Below are positions 24,766 to 32,628 of a stretch of DNA of 32,628 nucleotides, piece by piece (within the stretch, counting starts at the first letter, position 1; each line of letters opens with the position of its first letter). The notes beneath the pieces are model-generated. The model had not been told where the DNA came from and made no database searches. It saw only the letters and a list, made by a program, of their open reading frames with translations. Source of the stretch: Clostridiales bacterium (GTDB lineage Bacteria; Bacillota; Peptococcia; DRI-13; UBA5745); NCBI GenBank assembly GCA_009777025.1, contig WRMS01000007.1, positions 1 to 32,628 on the forward strand. The letters run 5' to 3'. Position numbers and translations under genes: made by a program.

Positions 24766-26094
24766 TCATTCCGCGTATTTCTCCAGGCCCTGGGTTTCCA
24801 TCCAGGTGTCCAGTTGCTCCAGGAAGCGCTTCTCGTCCAGGTCCGTGCGATCGCCCGGCTGGCTCCCTTCATAGAACATCACGCTATAACCGGCTTTGCG
24901 CAAGCGCATCGCCTGCTCTTTCCGCGTGAGGGTGCAGCCCACGCCGCAGCGCCATCCGGCAAGCAGCGCGCCGTCCGCCTGGAAGATATCGGCAAATTCA
25001 ACCAGGGCATGGTGGCGGATGAATTCGTCCATCTTGTGATGATGGGGATAGCGGACGTCGGGGGTGAGGCATATCCGTACGCCGTCCTCTCTGGTGACAA
25101 GGGGTGTATCTTTGGGGTAGTAAAGCATATTCCGGCGGTCCAGCGTACCGTCCGGCTTGCGCTCCAGACAGCCGGCAGTCACCCGGTGGGCGTACTGGGA
25201 GCCCAGACAGACGGCGCCATACTGTTCCATATAGCGATAATACTTCAGGAAATGCCAGGAAGGAGGATGGGCCTCTATCCAGCGAAAGCGTTCATTACCC
25301 ACTGCGGCGATTTGATTTTCCGCGCGCCAGGCGACTTCGTCTCGAACGAGTTTCCAGAAATTAACAGCATCATCGGGATCGATCTTGGTCAGACTGCCCA
25401 GGGTATAAACCGAATAATAATCCTTGATGGATAATGGCGTCGGTTTGGTGTTCGCCATAAATACGGAGATATCCCTGGAGTATTGGTCCACCAGCGAATA
25501 GGCGGTGAGCAGGTCGTGAAACTTTTCATCGTCAAACTGCTGGCCGAAAAGGCGCTCGATGTCGTTGATCTGCCGGAGCATGCTGAAGGCCCGGTGCTCG
25601 ATCATCGCCTCTTCCCGCGCTTCGTCCCGGGGGCCGAGATAGACGCACTGATCCATCATCCACTGGGGGACGGGTTCATAGTCGCGCACCTGCTGGCCCC
25701 GCTTGGTGTGCTGGTCGCAGAGGCAGGGAAGGGGAACCACAAACCTGCGTTCCGGAAAGGGGCTGCCGTCTACCTGGTAACCGAGAAACTGCGAGCCCCA
25801 GCAGGTATTCTGGTAGCCGCAGATTTCGCGGCCCCAGCCGCGGATCTCGCTGGCCAGGCGGCATTTTCGCGCAAAGGGCGAGCTTTGGCTGGCGATCATG
25901 GAGCCGGCGGGGTTGTCCTCGACCAGCGTGACGTCGGGGAAAGCCCTGGACCAATCGGCGATGGCAAGGATGTTACCCTGCCCGACCACCTGCTCCTTGC
26001 TTTCTATGGATTGCTGCCAGCCTGCCCTGAGTTCCTTGGCTCGCGCCCAGAACTCGAGGGGCCTGGTCTCCCAGAGTTGTCCTTTATTTGCCAT
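24766..26094 (-). CDS. BCR / 2-hydroxyacyl-CoA dehydratase family catalytic subunit, BcrB/BzdO-type, operon 2
   Basis: Collinear with the 16916-18241 product; NTCWGSQFLGYQ, CLCDQHTKRGQQ, GVGCTLTRKEQ. Confidence 0.83.
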   Translation of the reverse strand: MANKGQLWETRPLEFWARAKELRAGWQQSIESKEQVVGQGNILAIADWSRAFPDVTLVEDNPAGSMIASQSSPFARKCRLASEIRGWGREICGYQNTCWGSQFLGYQVDGSPFPERRFVVPLPCLCDQHTKRGQQVRDYEPVPQWMMDQCVYLGPRDEAREEAMIEHRAFSMLRQINDIERLFGQQFDDEKFHDLLTAYSLVDQYSRDISVFMANTKPTPLSIKDYYSVYTLGSLTKIDPDDAVNFWKLVRDEVAWRAENQIAAVGNERFRWIEAHPPSWHFLKYYRYMEQYGAVCLGSQYAHRVTAGCLERKPDGTLDRRNMLYYPKDTPLVTREDGVRICLTPDVRYPHHHKMDEFIRHHALVEFADIFQADGALLAGWRCGVGCTLTRKEQAMRLRKAGYSVMFYEGSQPGDRTDLDEKRFLEQLDTWMETQGLEKYAE

Positions 26095-26097
26095 GGT

Positions 26098-27246
26098 TCA
26101 TACCTCCAGATTGAGCGGTTGATGCCAGCCCATGAGACGGGTCAGGCCCGGTTTGATTGTATGCAAGAATGCTTTCAGACGCAGCTTTGTTTCTTCCGCG
26201 GGTAAGCTGAGGTCCCGCTCGAAATAATGGAAGGGGATGCCCCGTTCCCGCAGCAGTTTCCAGATGGCGTAATTATCCAGCCCGTGGGGGTGGCAGTAAA
26301 TCTGCTTGGCGATGAGGACGCCATCGATCATGAAATCCTCGGACAGCTCAAAAATCCGCTGGGGGCGCCTGCGCCAGTTGTTATCCCGCAGGGCGCTGTG
26401 GGGCCGGCCGAGATAGCGGAGAGCGATCGCCATGAGACGGTCTTCCAGGGGGATAATTTCGTTCCAGCAGTAGGAAGCGCCGTTATCCAGGTCGTCTATC
26501 ACGATATTGGCGCCAAGGGATTCTACCATTTCTTCCAAATCGGTACTCCAAGTCTCGCTGCCCAGCAGCATCAACCTGACCCTGTCCCCTGCAGGTTCGC
26601 GGGCTTCCAGCTCACGGATATAGTCCGCCAGGAGAAGGTTCATCTCCGCCTTGTCCATCAACTGGTTGGCGAGCATCACGCCCATGGCCTCGGAACCCAG
26701 GATCGGCGTATGGTAGAAGCGGCGAAGCTCGTACAGTTTCCGCAGCAGCTTGCGGTTGGTATTATATACCTCAATCGCATAATCCAGCGCTTCGACGGAA
26801 ACGGCTTTCCCGGTCCATTCTTCCAGCTTGCCCTTGAACACGTTTAGCTCCGAACGGAGTACATCCCTGGAAGTAGGCGCGTCGGTATGCTCCGGTACAA
26901 AGAGAAAATGGGTAAGCAGCGCCGGGTCATGATTCATGGCGACTTCGAAAGCGTTATACATCCAGTTGCACCCTTCTACGTGGACCAGGGCGTCCATATA
27001 GTCGAACCTGCCGAGCAGGAACTGATTCGTGAAGGCTTTGACGGGATAGCAGGAGGAATAGATCCATTTGGCGGAGAGCGTATCCGGCTCCCGCTCGGCC
27101 ATCATCCGTACAGGCAGCATCCCTGCCGCGTAAGCCAGTTCTTCCGGGAAATAGGGATCGAAGTAGCCCAATACTTTTCCGCCTGTGCGGGCTTTCCAGT
27201 CCATGGCGTATGAACGGCGATTGGCGATAAGCGCTTTATAGTCCAT
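26098..27246 (-). CDS. BCR / 2-hydroxyacyl-CoA dehydratase family catalytic subunit, BcrC/BzdN-type, operon 2
   Basis: Start at MDYKALIANRRSYAMDWKARTGGKVLGYFDPYFPEELAYAAGMLPVR (27246); SSCYPVKA, EGCNWMYN, QIYCHPHGLD. Confidence 0.85.
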   Translation of the reverse strand: MDYKALIANRRSYAMDWKARTGGKVLGYFDPYFPEELAYAAGMLPVRMMAEREPDTLSAKWIYSSCYPVKAFTNQFLLGRFDYMDALVHVEGCNWMYNAFEVAMNHDPALLTHFLFVPEHTDAPTSRDVLRSELNVFKGKLEEWTGKAVSVEALDYAIEVYNTNRKLLRKLYELRRFYHTPILGSEAMGVMLANQLMDKAEMNLLLADYIRELEAREPAGDRVRLMLLGSETWSTDLEEMVESLGANIVIDDLDNGASYCWNEIIPLEDRLMAIALRYLGRPHSALRDNNWRRRPQRIFELSEDFMIDGVLIAKQIYCHPHGLDNYAIWKLLRERGIPFHYFERDLSLPAEETKLRLKAFLHTIKPGLTRLMGWHQPLNLEV

Positions 27247-28144
27247 GAGATTCCCCTCCTTCGCCTGCCAGCAGCGCCGCACCGATGGCGCCGGCCAGCA
27301 TGGGATCATAGGCAGCGGTGAGGGCTGTCACGCCAAGCTCCCGTTCGATCCGCTTGGTGACGCCTGGATTTTTCGCCAGGCCGCCGGTGAAGCCCAGGTC
27401 CCCGGTAATCCGGATATCGCCCACTTCCGGCGCCTGAAGCCTGCCGATCAAGCCGAGGATACGCCAGGCGATGGCGAACAGATGAGAAGCGTAGATTTCC
27501 GCTTCCGTCAAGGCCTCCGACCGGTACTCCGGTCGTCCGAACAGGCCCAGGGTCTCCGTGTCGGCAAAGGTATAGCAGGTTGTGCTGACCGGTTCCGGAT
27601 CTTCCGGGACCTCAAGGGACTTTTCCCCGATCTCTTCGATGGGGATCTGCAGCAGGTCGCAGAGGAATTCCACATTTCGTCCCATGCCCGTAGCGCATTT
27701 GTCGTTGATCATAAAGTCCCGCACCCGGTCCCAATCGTACAGCAGGATCGCTTTCGTGGTCTGCGCGCCCAGGTCAACGACCGTATGCAATGAAGGCCCG
27801 AAGAGAAAACGCGCGCCTTTGGCGTGACAAGTGAGCTCGTCCGTCTCTCCGGTGGCGCAGGCGACGTGATTGCCGCCCCAGCCTGTTTGCATGATCGCGC
27901 CGATGTCTTGCACAGCCATTCCGCTGTTTCCCAGCGCCATCTGTATGGCCTTATCGGCAGCCTGCCGATAATTCGCCCCTGTACGAAGGTTTGCATAGCC
28001 AAACAGGGCGCCGTCGCAGAGGATAGCCGCCTGCGAACTGGCGGTTCCGATATCGATACCGGCTGTGATTTTCTTTGCGGCGCGCCAGTCTATATCCGCC
28101 GAGGTCCAGCAGGATTCAGGCCATTGCCCATATTCCTGAGCCAT
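27236..28144 (-). CDS. BCR-like ATPase subunit, BcrD/BzdQ-type, operon 2
   Basis: Start at MAQEYGQWPESCW (28144) after ggaggagg; AGIDIGTASSQAAILCDG, VVDLGAQTTKA, DKCATGMGR, TTCYTFA, GFTGGLAKNPG. Confidence 0.85.
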   Translation of the reverse strand: MAQEYGQWPESCWTSADIDWRAAKKITAGIDIGTASSQAAILCDGALFGYANLRTGANYRQAADKAIQMALGNSGMAVQDIGAIMQTGWGGNHVACATGETDELTCHAKGARFLFGPSLHTVVDLGAQTTKAILLYDWDRVRDFMINDKCATGMGRNVEFLCDLLQIPIEEIGEKSLEVPEDPEPVSTTCYTFADTETLGLFGRPEYRSEALTEAEIYASHLFAIAWRILGLIGRLQAPEVGDIRITGDLGFTGGLAKNPGVTKRIERELGVTALTAAYDPMLAGAIGAALLAGEGGESHGL

Positions 28145-28178
28145 TTCCCAACCTCCTCCGAAATTCATCATATTTTCT

Positions 28179-28194
28179 AGTATAGCATATTATA
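28179..28194 (-). promoter_or_regulatory. Candidate internal promoter for BCR-like operon 2
   Basis: Minus strand reads TATAATATGCTATACT: extended -10 TGcTATACT and an overlapping TATAAT; no good -35 seen. Confidence 0.35.
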
Positions 28195-28945
28195 CCTGCC
28201 GAAAATCATTCACATGATTCTTCATCGCGTTGATTAGCAGGGTATCGTCGCTGGCTATGGTAAATACATTGACGCCTTTTTTGATCAAGTCGGAGAGATC
28301 TTCTTTGCTCAGCGCCAGAATGGAAGGGATTTTGCCATGCTGCAGCGTCTTGCGGATGACCAGGTCTTCCATCTCGATGACTTTGGGGTGCTTTGTCTCG
28401 CCCGGCACGCCCAAGGACTGGGAAATGTCGCCCCTGCCGGAAGACACCAGGTCGATGCCCTCCAGGGAGAGGATATCGTCGATATAGCCGGCGACATTGG
28501 CGTTTTCGATCTGGATGCTCAGGGAAACATAGTCGTTGGCTTGCTTGATGTATTCCGGCGCTTCCATACCGGAGATACGGACGGCGCGGCTGCCCGGGTT
28601 TACGCCCCTGCCGCCGACCGGATAATACTTGACCAGTTCGATGGCTTCTTTCACACGGCTGACCGTGTCGCAGTTGGGAACGATGACGCCGTCCACGCCA
28701 AAAGCGATGAGCGAAGTGATGTCCTCCATCCGGGAGATCCGGACCAATACGGGTATGGCAAAGTGGTTGGCTGTGCGGATAATTTCACTCATCTTCCCGA
28801 AGTCAAAGGGGATATACTCGTTATCCACGCGAACGAAATCAAAACCTGCCCACTTGGCCATTTCGACAATGCCGGCGTCGGCAATGGTCAGCCAAACCCC
28901 AAAAACGGGCTTGCCCGGATAGGCGAATTCTTGAATGCTTTTCAT
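28190..28945 (-). CDS. HpcH/HpaI aldolase family protein (copy 1, His to Tyr at the EH position)
   Basis: Start MKSIQEF (28945) after gaggaggg; GFDFVRVDNEYIPFDF, VLVRIS, IQIENANV, SSGRGDISQSLGVPG. Confidence 0.82.
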   Translation of the reverse strand: MKSIQEFAYPGKPVFGVWLTIADAGIVEMAKWAGFDFVRVDNEYIPFDFGKMSEIIRTANHFAIPVLVRISRMEDITSLIAFGVDGVIVPNCDTVSRVKEAIELVKYYPVGGRGVNPGSRAVRISGMEAPEYIKQANDYVSLSIQIENANVAGYIDDILSLEGIDLVSSGRGDISQSLGVPGETKHPKVIEMEDLVIRKTLQHGKIPSILALSKEDLSDLIKKGVNVFTIASDDTLLINAMKNHVNDFRQV

Positions 28946-28970
28946 ATGAAACCCTCCTCGCATGAACCGA

Positions 28971-29831
28971 TTATGAGCGCTCGGCCCAGGTATGGTGATC
29001 CATGACGACGTTCATTTTTCCGGTTTCGATCATGGCTTGCATACCGCCCTCTTCATATAATATATGACCGGAGATATAGGTCGCCATATCGCTGTTGAGG
29101 AACACAATGGCTTTCGCCGCGTCCTCCGGCTTGCCCAGACGTTCGAAAGCGCCTTTGGAGTCAAAGGCGAAGCGCCTGCCGCTGGAAGAGGCGTTGGCAA
29201 TGATGCTCTCCAGCATCGGCGTTTCCGTGTAATGGGGCGCCACCGTGTTCATGCGGTTTCCCTTGGACGCCAGTTCCGGCGCCCGGGTCTTCATATAATA
29301 GTTGATACAGCGCTTGGAGAGTTCATACGCTGCGGATCCAGGTTTGCCTTCGACGGGTTTTGCCCGGATAGCGGCAATCATCTCATCCCAGGTGACCGCT
29401 TCCACAAGATCTTTGTATTCGTCTATGTGATAAGCCCATCTGCATCCGCCTACAGACGAGAGATAGGCGATAGCGCCGTATTCGCCTTCGGTCAGCCGGG
29501 GGATGACATATTGCTCCGTCATATATTTGTTGGCGATGAAATTGATGGTGAAGGCTGTGACCAGATCCAGCCCGAAGCCGAAAACGCCCGCGACGCCAAA
29601 GAACTTGTCGATCTTGTCCGGCAAGCCCGCGAAAGCCTGATCGATGGAGGCTTTCGACGCCAGGTCTACGGGGATATGCTGCCGGATCCCGGGGACGTCG
29701 CAGCTTTGCACATCCAGGGTATACACGGCGGCGCCCAGGTCGACTAGGATCTCCGCCGTCGCTTTCCCGATGCCTGACGCCGCTCCCGTGACGATACAAA
29801 GCGCGTTGTTGTAGTTTAAATAATCCTTCAT
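28971..29831 (-). CDS. SDR-family oxidoreductase (3alpha-hydroxysteroid dehydrogenase/carbonyl reductase-like architecture)
   Basis: VTGAASGIGKATAE, YLSSVGG, YELSKRC (YxxxK), long insertion between SSVGG and YxxxK; RBS gaggg before ATG 29831. Confidence 0.8.
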   Translation of the reverse strand: MKDYLNYNNALCIVTGAASGIGKATAEILVDLGAAVYTLDVQSCDVPGIRQHIPVDLASKASIDQAFAGLPDKIDKFFGVAGVFGFGLDLVTAFTINFIANKYMTEQYVIPRLTEGEYGAIAYLSSVGGCRWAYHIDEYKDLVEAVTWDEMIAAIRAKPVEGKPGSAAYELSKRCINYYMKTRAPELASKGNRMNTVAPHYTETPMLESIIANASSSGRRFAFDSKGAFERLGKPEDAAKAIVFLNSDMATYISGHILYEEGGMQAMIETGKMNVVMDHHTWAERS

Positions 29832-29918
29832 TCCCAACCCTCCTCGTGTTACCTGTATCCTGTTGTTATTAAGCTCTTTGCGGGATTCCTATACTCGTTT
29901 TTCGAAAAAGAATCACTA

Positions 29919-30437
29919 CTAAAGACGTCCTTCTGCTTTCAATTGTTCCTTCAGAAAACCCGCCAAGCCGCCTAAACGGAGTATTTCCAGCATAAAGGGA
30001 GGAAGGGGCGCGCCGGATATTTCTTTGTCTGCCCGGGGAAAGCGTATGACGCCGGAGAGGCAATCCACGGCGATTTCCTCGCCTTCAGCGGCAATGGCCT
30101 CGGCGTCCGCGGTGATCGCGGGCAGTCCAAGATTGATGGCGTTTCGATAAAATAAACGGGAAAAAGATTTGGCGACCACACAAGAAAAACCGCAGCCCAT
30201 GATGGCAAGGGGCGCTTGTTCCCGGGAAGAACCGCAGCCGAAATTATCGCCGGCGACCAGAATATCTCCCTTACGGGCCCTTGCGGACAGACCGGGGAAC
30301 AGTTCCTCCAGACAATGGGGCGCGAGGAGTTCCGGATCGGCGACGTTGAGATAATTGACGTTGATGATGGCGTCCGTATCGATATTGTCGCCGAACAGAA
30401 AGGCCCTGCCGCGAAAGCGGAATGTATCCTCAAGCAT
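29919..30437 (-). CDS. Aconitase-family dehydratase small subunit (LeuD/HacB-like)
   Basis: Start MLEDTFRFRGRAFLFGDNIDTDAII (30437), overlapping the large-subunit stop; GDNFGCGSSREQAP, AKSFSRLFYRNAINLGLP. Confidence 0.88.
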   Translation of the reverse strand: MLEDTFRFRGRAFLFGDNIDTDAIINVNYLNVADPELLAPHCLEELFPGLSARARKGDILVAGDNFGCGSSREQAPLAIMGCGFSCVVAKSFSRLFYRNAINLGLPAITADAEAIAAEGEEIAVDCLSGVIRFPRADKEISGAPLPPFMLEILRLGGLAGFLKEQLKAEGRL

Positions 30438-31707
30438 GATGGAGCACCTCCTCCGGGATGGCGATATAGCCTTGGATAGCCGACGCGGCGGCAACCGGGA
30501 CGCCGGCAAGATAGACCTCGCTATCCATGCTCCCCATGCGCCCTTTGAAGTTGCGGTTGGAGGTGGCGACACAGCGTTCCCCCGCTGCCAGAATGCCCAT
30601 GTGCCCGCCGATACAGGGACCGCAGCAAGGCGGACCGACGACGGCTTCCGCTTCGATGAAGGTTTGGATCAGGCCTTCCTCAAGGGCGGCGGCATAGACG
30701 TCCCGGCTCCCCGGGATGATCACCAGCCGGAGGCCGGGGGCGATTTTTCTGCCTTGGAGAATGCCGGCGGCGATGCGCAAATCCTCGATCCGTCCGTTGG
30801 TGCAGGAACCGATAAAGACCTGATCGACGGGAAGCTTTTGTTTTGCTACTTCCGCGGCGGGCTTTACGTTGCTCGGATTGTGAGGGCAGGCCAAACGCGG
30901 CGTCAGAGCAGAAAGATCAATGAGCAGCCTTTGGCAGTACGCGGCGTCCGGATCGGAGGCATACAAGCGGTAAGGCCGCAGCGCCCTTGGCTTTATGTAA
31001 GCTTCCGTAATCTCGTCCGGGGGAAAGATCGCGGTTTTGGCGCCCGCTTCCACAGCCATGTTGCATACGGTAAAGCGATCCGCCATGGTCATGCTCTGCA
31101 AGCCTTCGCCGCAGAATTCCAGGATGCGATAATTGGCGCCGTCCGGGCCGATTTGTCCGAGCAGCTCCAAAATCAGGTCTTTGCCTGTTACGTAGGGGGA
31201 TAAGGCGCCGATCAGCTCCACGCGGATGGTTTCCGGCACTTTCAGCCATATCTTTCCCGCCATCATCGCGTACAGGAAATCACTGCTCCCCACGCCGATG
31301 GCGAGGGCGCCCAGGGCGCCGTAGGTGCAGGAATGGGAATCCGCGCCGACGACGATCTCCCCGGGATTGACCAATCCTTTTTCGTGCAGAATGATATGCT
31401 CGATCCCCAGCCGGCCCACTTCGAAATAATACTCGATACCCTGCTGCCTGGCAAAGTCCCGGACAAATTTACAAAGGTCGGCCGAAGCGACGTCTTTGTT
31501 CGGCGTGAAGTGATCGGGAATGATCGCTACCCGCGCGCGGTCAAATACGCCGGCTTGCAGGATGTCTTCTTTGCCGTAAATGGCTAGCGAGGTGTTCAGC
31601 TCATTGCTATACACCATGTCGACAGCAGGCATGATGATTTCTCCTGCAGTGAGCTTGTCGCCGCCGCCATGCGCCGCCATGATCTTCTCCGCGATGGTCA
31701 TGCCCAT
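30430..31707 (-). CDS. Aconitase-family dehydratase large subunit (LeuC/HacA-like)
   Basis: IGSCTNGRIEDL, GPPCCGPCIGGHMG cluster ligands, VGADSHSCTYGALGALAIGVGSSD, TSNRNFKGRMG. Confidence 0.9.
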   Translation of the reverse strand: MGMTIAEKIMAAHGGGDKLTAGEIIMPAVDMVYSNELNTSLAIYGKEDILQAGVFDRARVAIIPDHFTPNKDVASADLCKFVRDFARQQGIEYYFEVGRLGIEHIILHEKGLVNPGEIVVGADSHSCTYGALGALAIGVGSSDFLYAMMAGKIWLKVPETIRVELIGALSPYVTGKDLILELLGQIGPDGANYRILEFCGEGLQSMTMADRFTVCNMAVEAGAKTAIFPPDEITEAYIKPRALRPYRLYASDPDAAYCQRLLIDLSALTPRLACPHNPSNVKPAAEVAKQKLPVDQVFIGSCTNGRIEDLRIAAGILQGRKIAPGLRLVIIPGSRDVYAAALEEGLIQTFIEAEAVVGPPCCGPCIGGHMGILAAGERCVATSNRNFKGRMGSMDSEVYLAGVPVAAASAIQGYIAIPEEVLHHA

Positions 31708-32477
31708 CAGGAATCACCCCTTTCCATTTTAAACGCCCCGATAAGAGCGGCAAACTGCTGGGTGATAAACTGGGCGTCAAAGCAAATCGTATTCAGGTAG
31801 ACGCCCTTTTGCTGCAGTTCTCGCATTTTCTCCGGCGTTCCGGCGCTGATCATGACCTGGAGGCCTTTTTCTACCGCTTTCCGGATGACGGTTTCCTCCG
31901 CCTCGTCCACTAAAGGATGGGCGGACTGCCCGGGTACGCCGTAAGACTGGGACATATCCTGCCTGCCTGTGGTGATCATGTCGATGCCGGGGACAGCCAG
32001 TATCGCATCCAGATTAGCGACGCCTTCCCTACTCTCGATCTGTACGCAAAGGGCGACCTCGCTGTTGGCGCGTTCTACATACGCGGACAGAGGCGTTTTG
32101 CTGTACTGTACGCTACGGCTGATATTGGTCATCCCCCGTTCGCCCAGAGGGGCGAATTTGGAGCGACGCACGGCTTCCCGGGCCTGCTCCGCTGTGGAGA
32201 TGTCGGGGACGAGTACGCCGGAAGCGCCGAAATCCAGTATTTTGGTGATATCATCCAGGGTCCCTACCCGCACCAGCGTGGGGATATCGGCGGCTTCCGC
32301 GATCCGGATCAGGTTGCGGAGCTTCGAGGCGTCATTGAGGGCATGCTCAAGGTCGATGCGCATGTAGTCAAAACCCGCATAGGCTGCCATTTCCGCTATG
32401 GCCTCGCCTGTATCGCCGATATAGACGCCGAGGGCGCCCTTTTTTTGCTTGGGGAGGGTCAGCAGGTTATTTTTCAT
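31707..32477 (-). CDS. HpcH/HpaI aldolase family protein (copy 2)
   Basis: GFDYMRIDLEHALND, TLVRV, VQIESREGVANLDAILAVPGIDMITTGRQDMSQSYGVPGQ; stop overlaps the LeuC start (TGATG). Confidence 0.85.
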   Translation of the reverse strand: MKNNLLTLPKQKKGALGVYIGDTGEAIAEMAAYAGFDYMRIDLEHALNDASKLRNLIRIAEAADIPTLVRVGTLDDITKILDFGASGVLVPDISTAEQAREAVRRSKFAPLGERGMTNISRSVQYSKTPLSAYVERANSEVALCVQIESREGVANLDAILAVPGIDMITTGRQDMSQSYGVPGQSAHPLVDEAEETVIRKAVEKGLQVMISAGTPEKMRELQQKGVYLNTICFDAQFITQQFAALIGAFKMERGDS

Positions 32478-32580
32478 CAGATTATCGTCCTTTCGTTCCT
32501 CACATTCTATTCTACATGATGACCTGGGTTTTGTATATCGGATTGTGTAAACCGTCAGGGCGGTTATTACAGGCGGGCCG

Positions 32581-32628
32581 CTACTCCGCGCAAGCCTCCG
32601 GGTTGATCAACCCTGCCGGTTTTCGGCC
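32581..32628 (-). CDS. C-terminal fragment of an upstream gene, possibly a D-2-hydroxyacid dehydrogenase
   Basis: Minus strand reads GRKPAGLINPEACAE* into the window edge; resembles the (G-x-x-P..L-V-NPE) C-terminus of 2-hydroxyacid dehydrogenases, but only 15 residues are visible. Confidence 0.3.
   Translation of the reverse strand, partial: GRKPAGLINPEACAE

Noticed and set aside
29919-31707. leuCD for leucine biosynthesis
   Set aside because: No leuA/leuB adjacent, embedded with aldolases, SDR and BCR genes, and an atypical recognition loop; symbol withheld, though not formally excluded.
1-32628. tRNA or rRNA genes
   Set aside because: None recognised on either strand by eye; not exhaustively scanned with a covariance model.

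Overview
The window looks like a chromosomal segment from a fermentative anaerobe, probably Bacillota. That lineage guess is inference, from an argS-pyrG/fba neighbourhood, TTG/GTG starts with strong Shine-Dalgarno sites, and acyl-CoA catabolism. Contents from left to right: (i) the C-terminus of a thiolase and two tandem AbfT/Cat1-type CoA-transferases (+); (ii) housekeeping argS and pyrG (+), a small IS200/IS605-like remnant, a bidirectional terminator, and class II fba (-); (iii) a fused family I CoA-transferase plus a tandemly duplicated thiolase/SDR pair (-); (iv) a Zn-dependent MDR dehydrogenase and a complete four-subunit class I benzoyl-CoA-reductase-like (BCR/Bzd-like) operon, D-C-B-A (+); (v) a translationally coupled four-gene envelope-glycan cassette: PIG-L deacetylase, GT2-GtrA, NAGPA-type phosphodiester glycosidase, membrane-anchored unknown (-); (vi) a second, diverged D-C-B-A BCR-like operon preceded by an HpaI-type aldolase / aconitase-family LeuC-LeuD / SDR / HpaI-type aldolase module (-). 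The strongest observations are a CTP synthase whose glutaminase Cys (GICLGMQ to GIGLGMQ) and His (FHPEF to FQPEF) are both replaced, and the paired BCR-like operons in an unusual gene context. Family assignments and motif comparisons are from memory; no database search was run.
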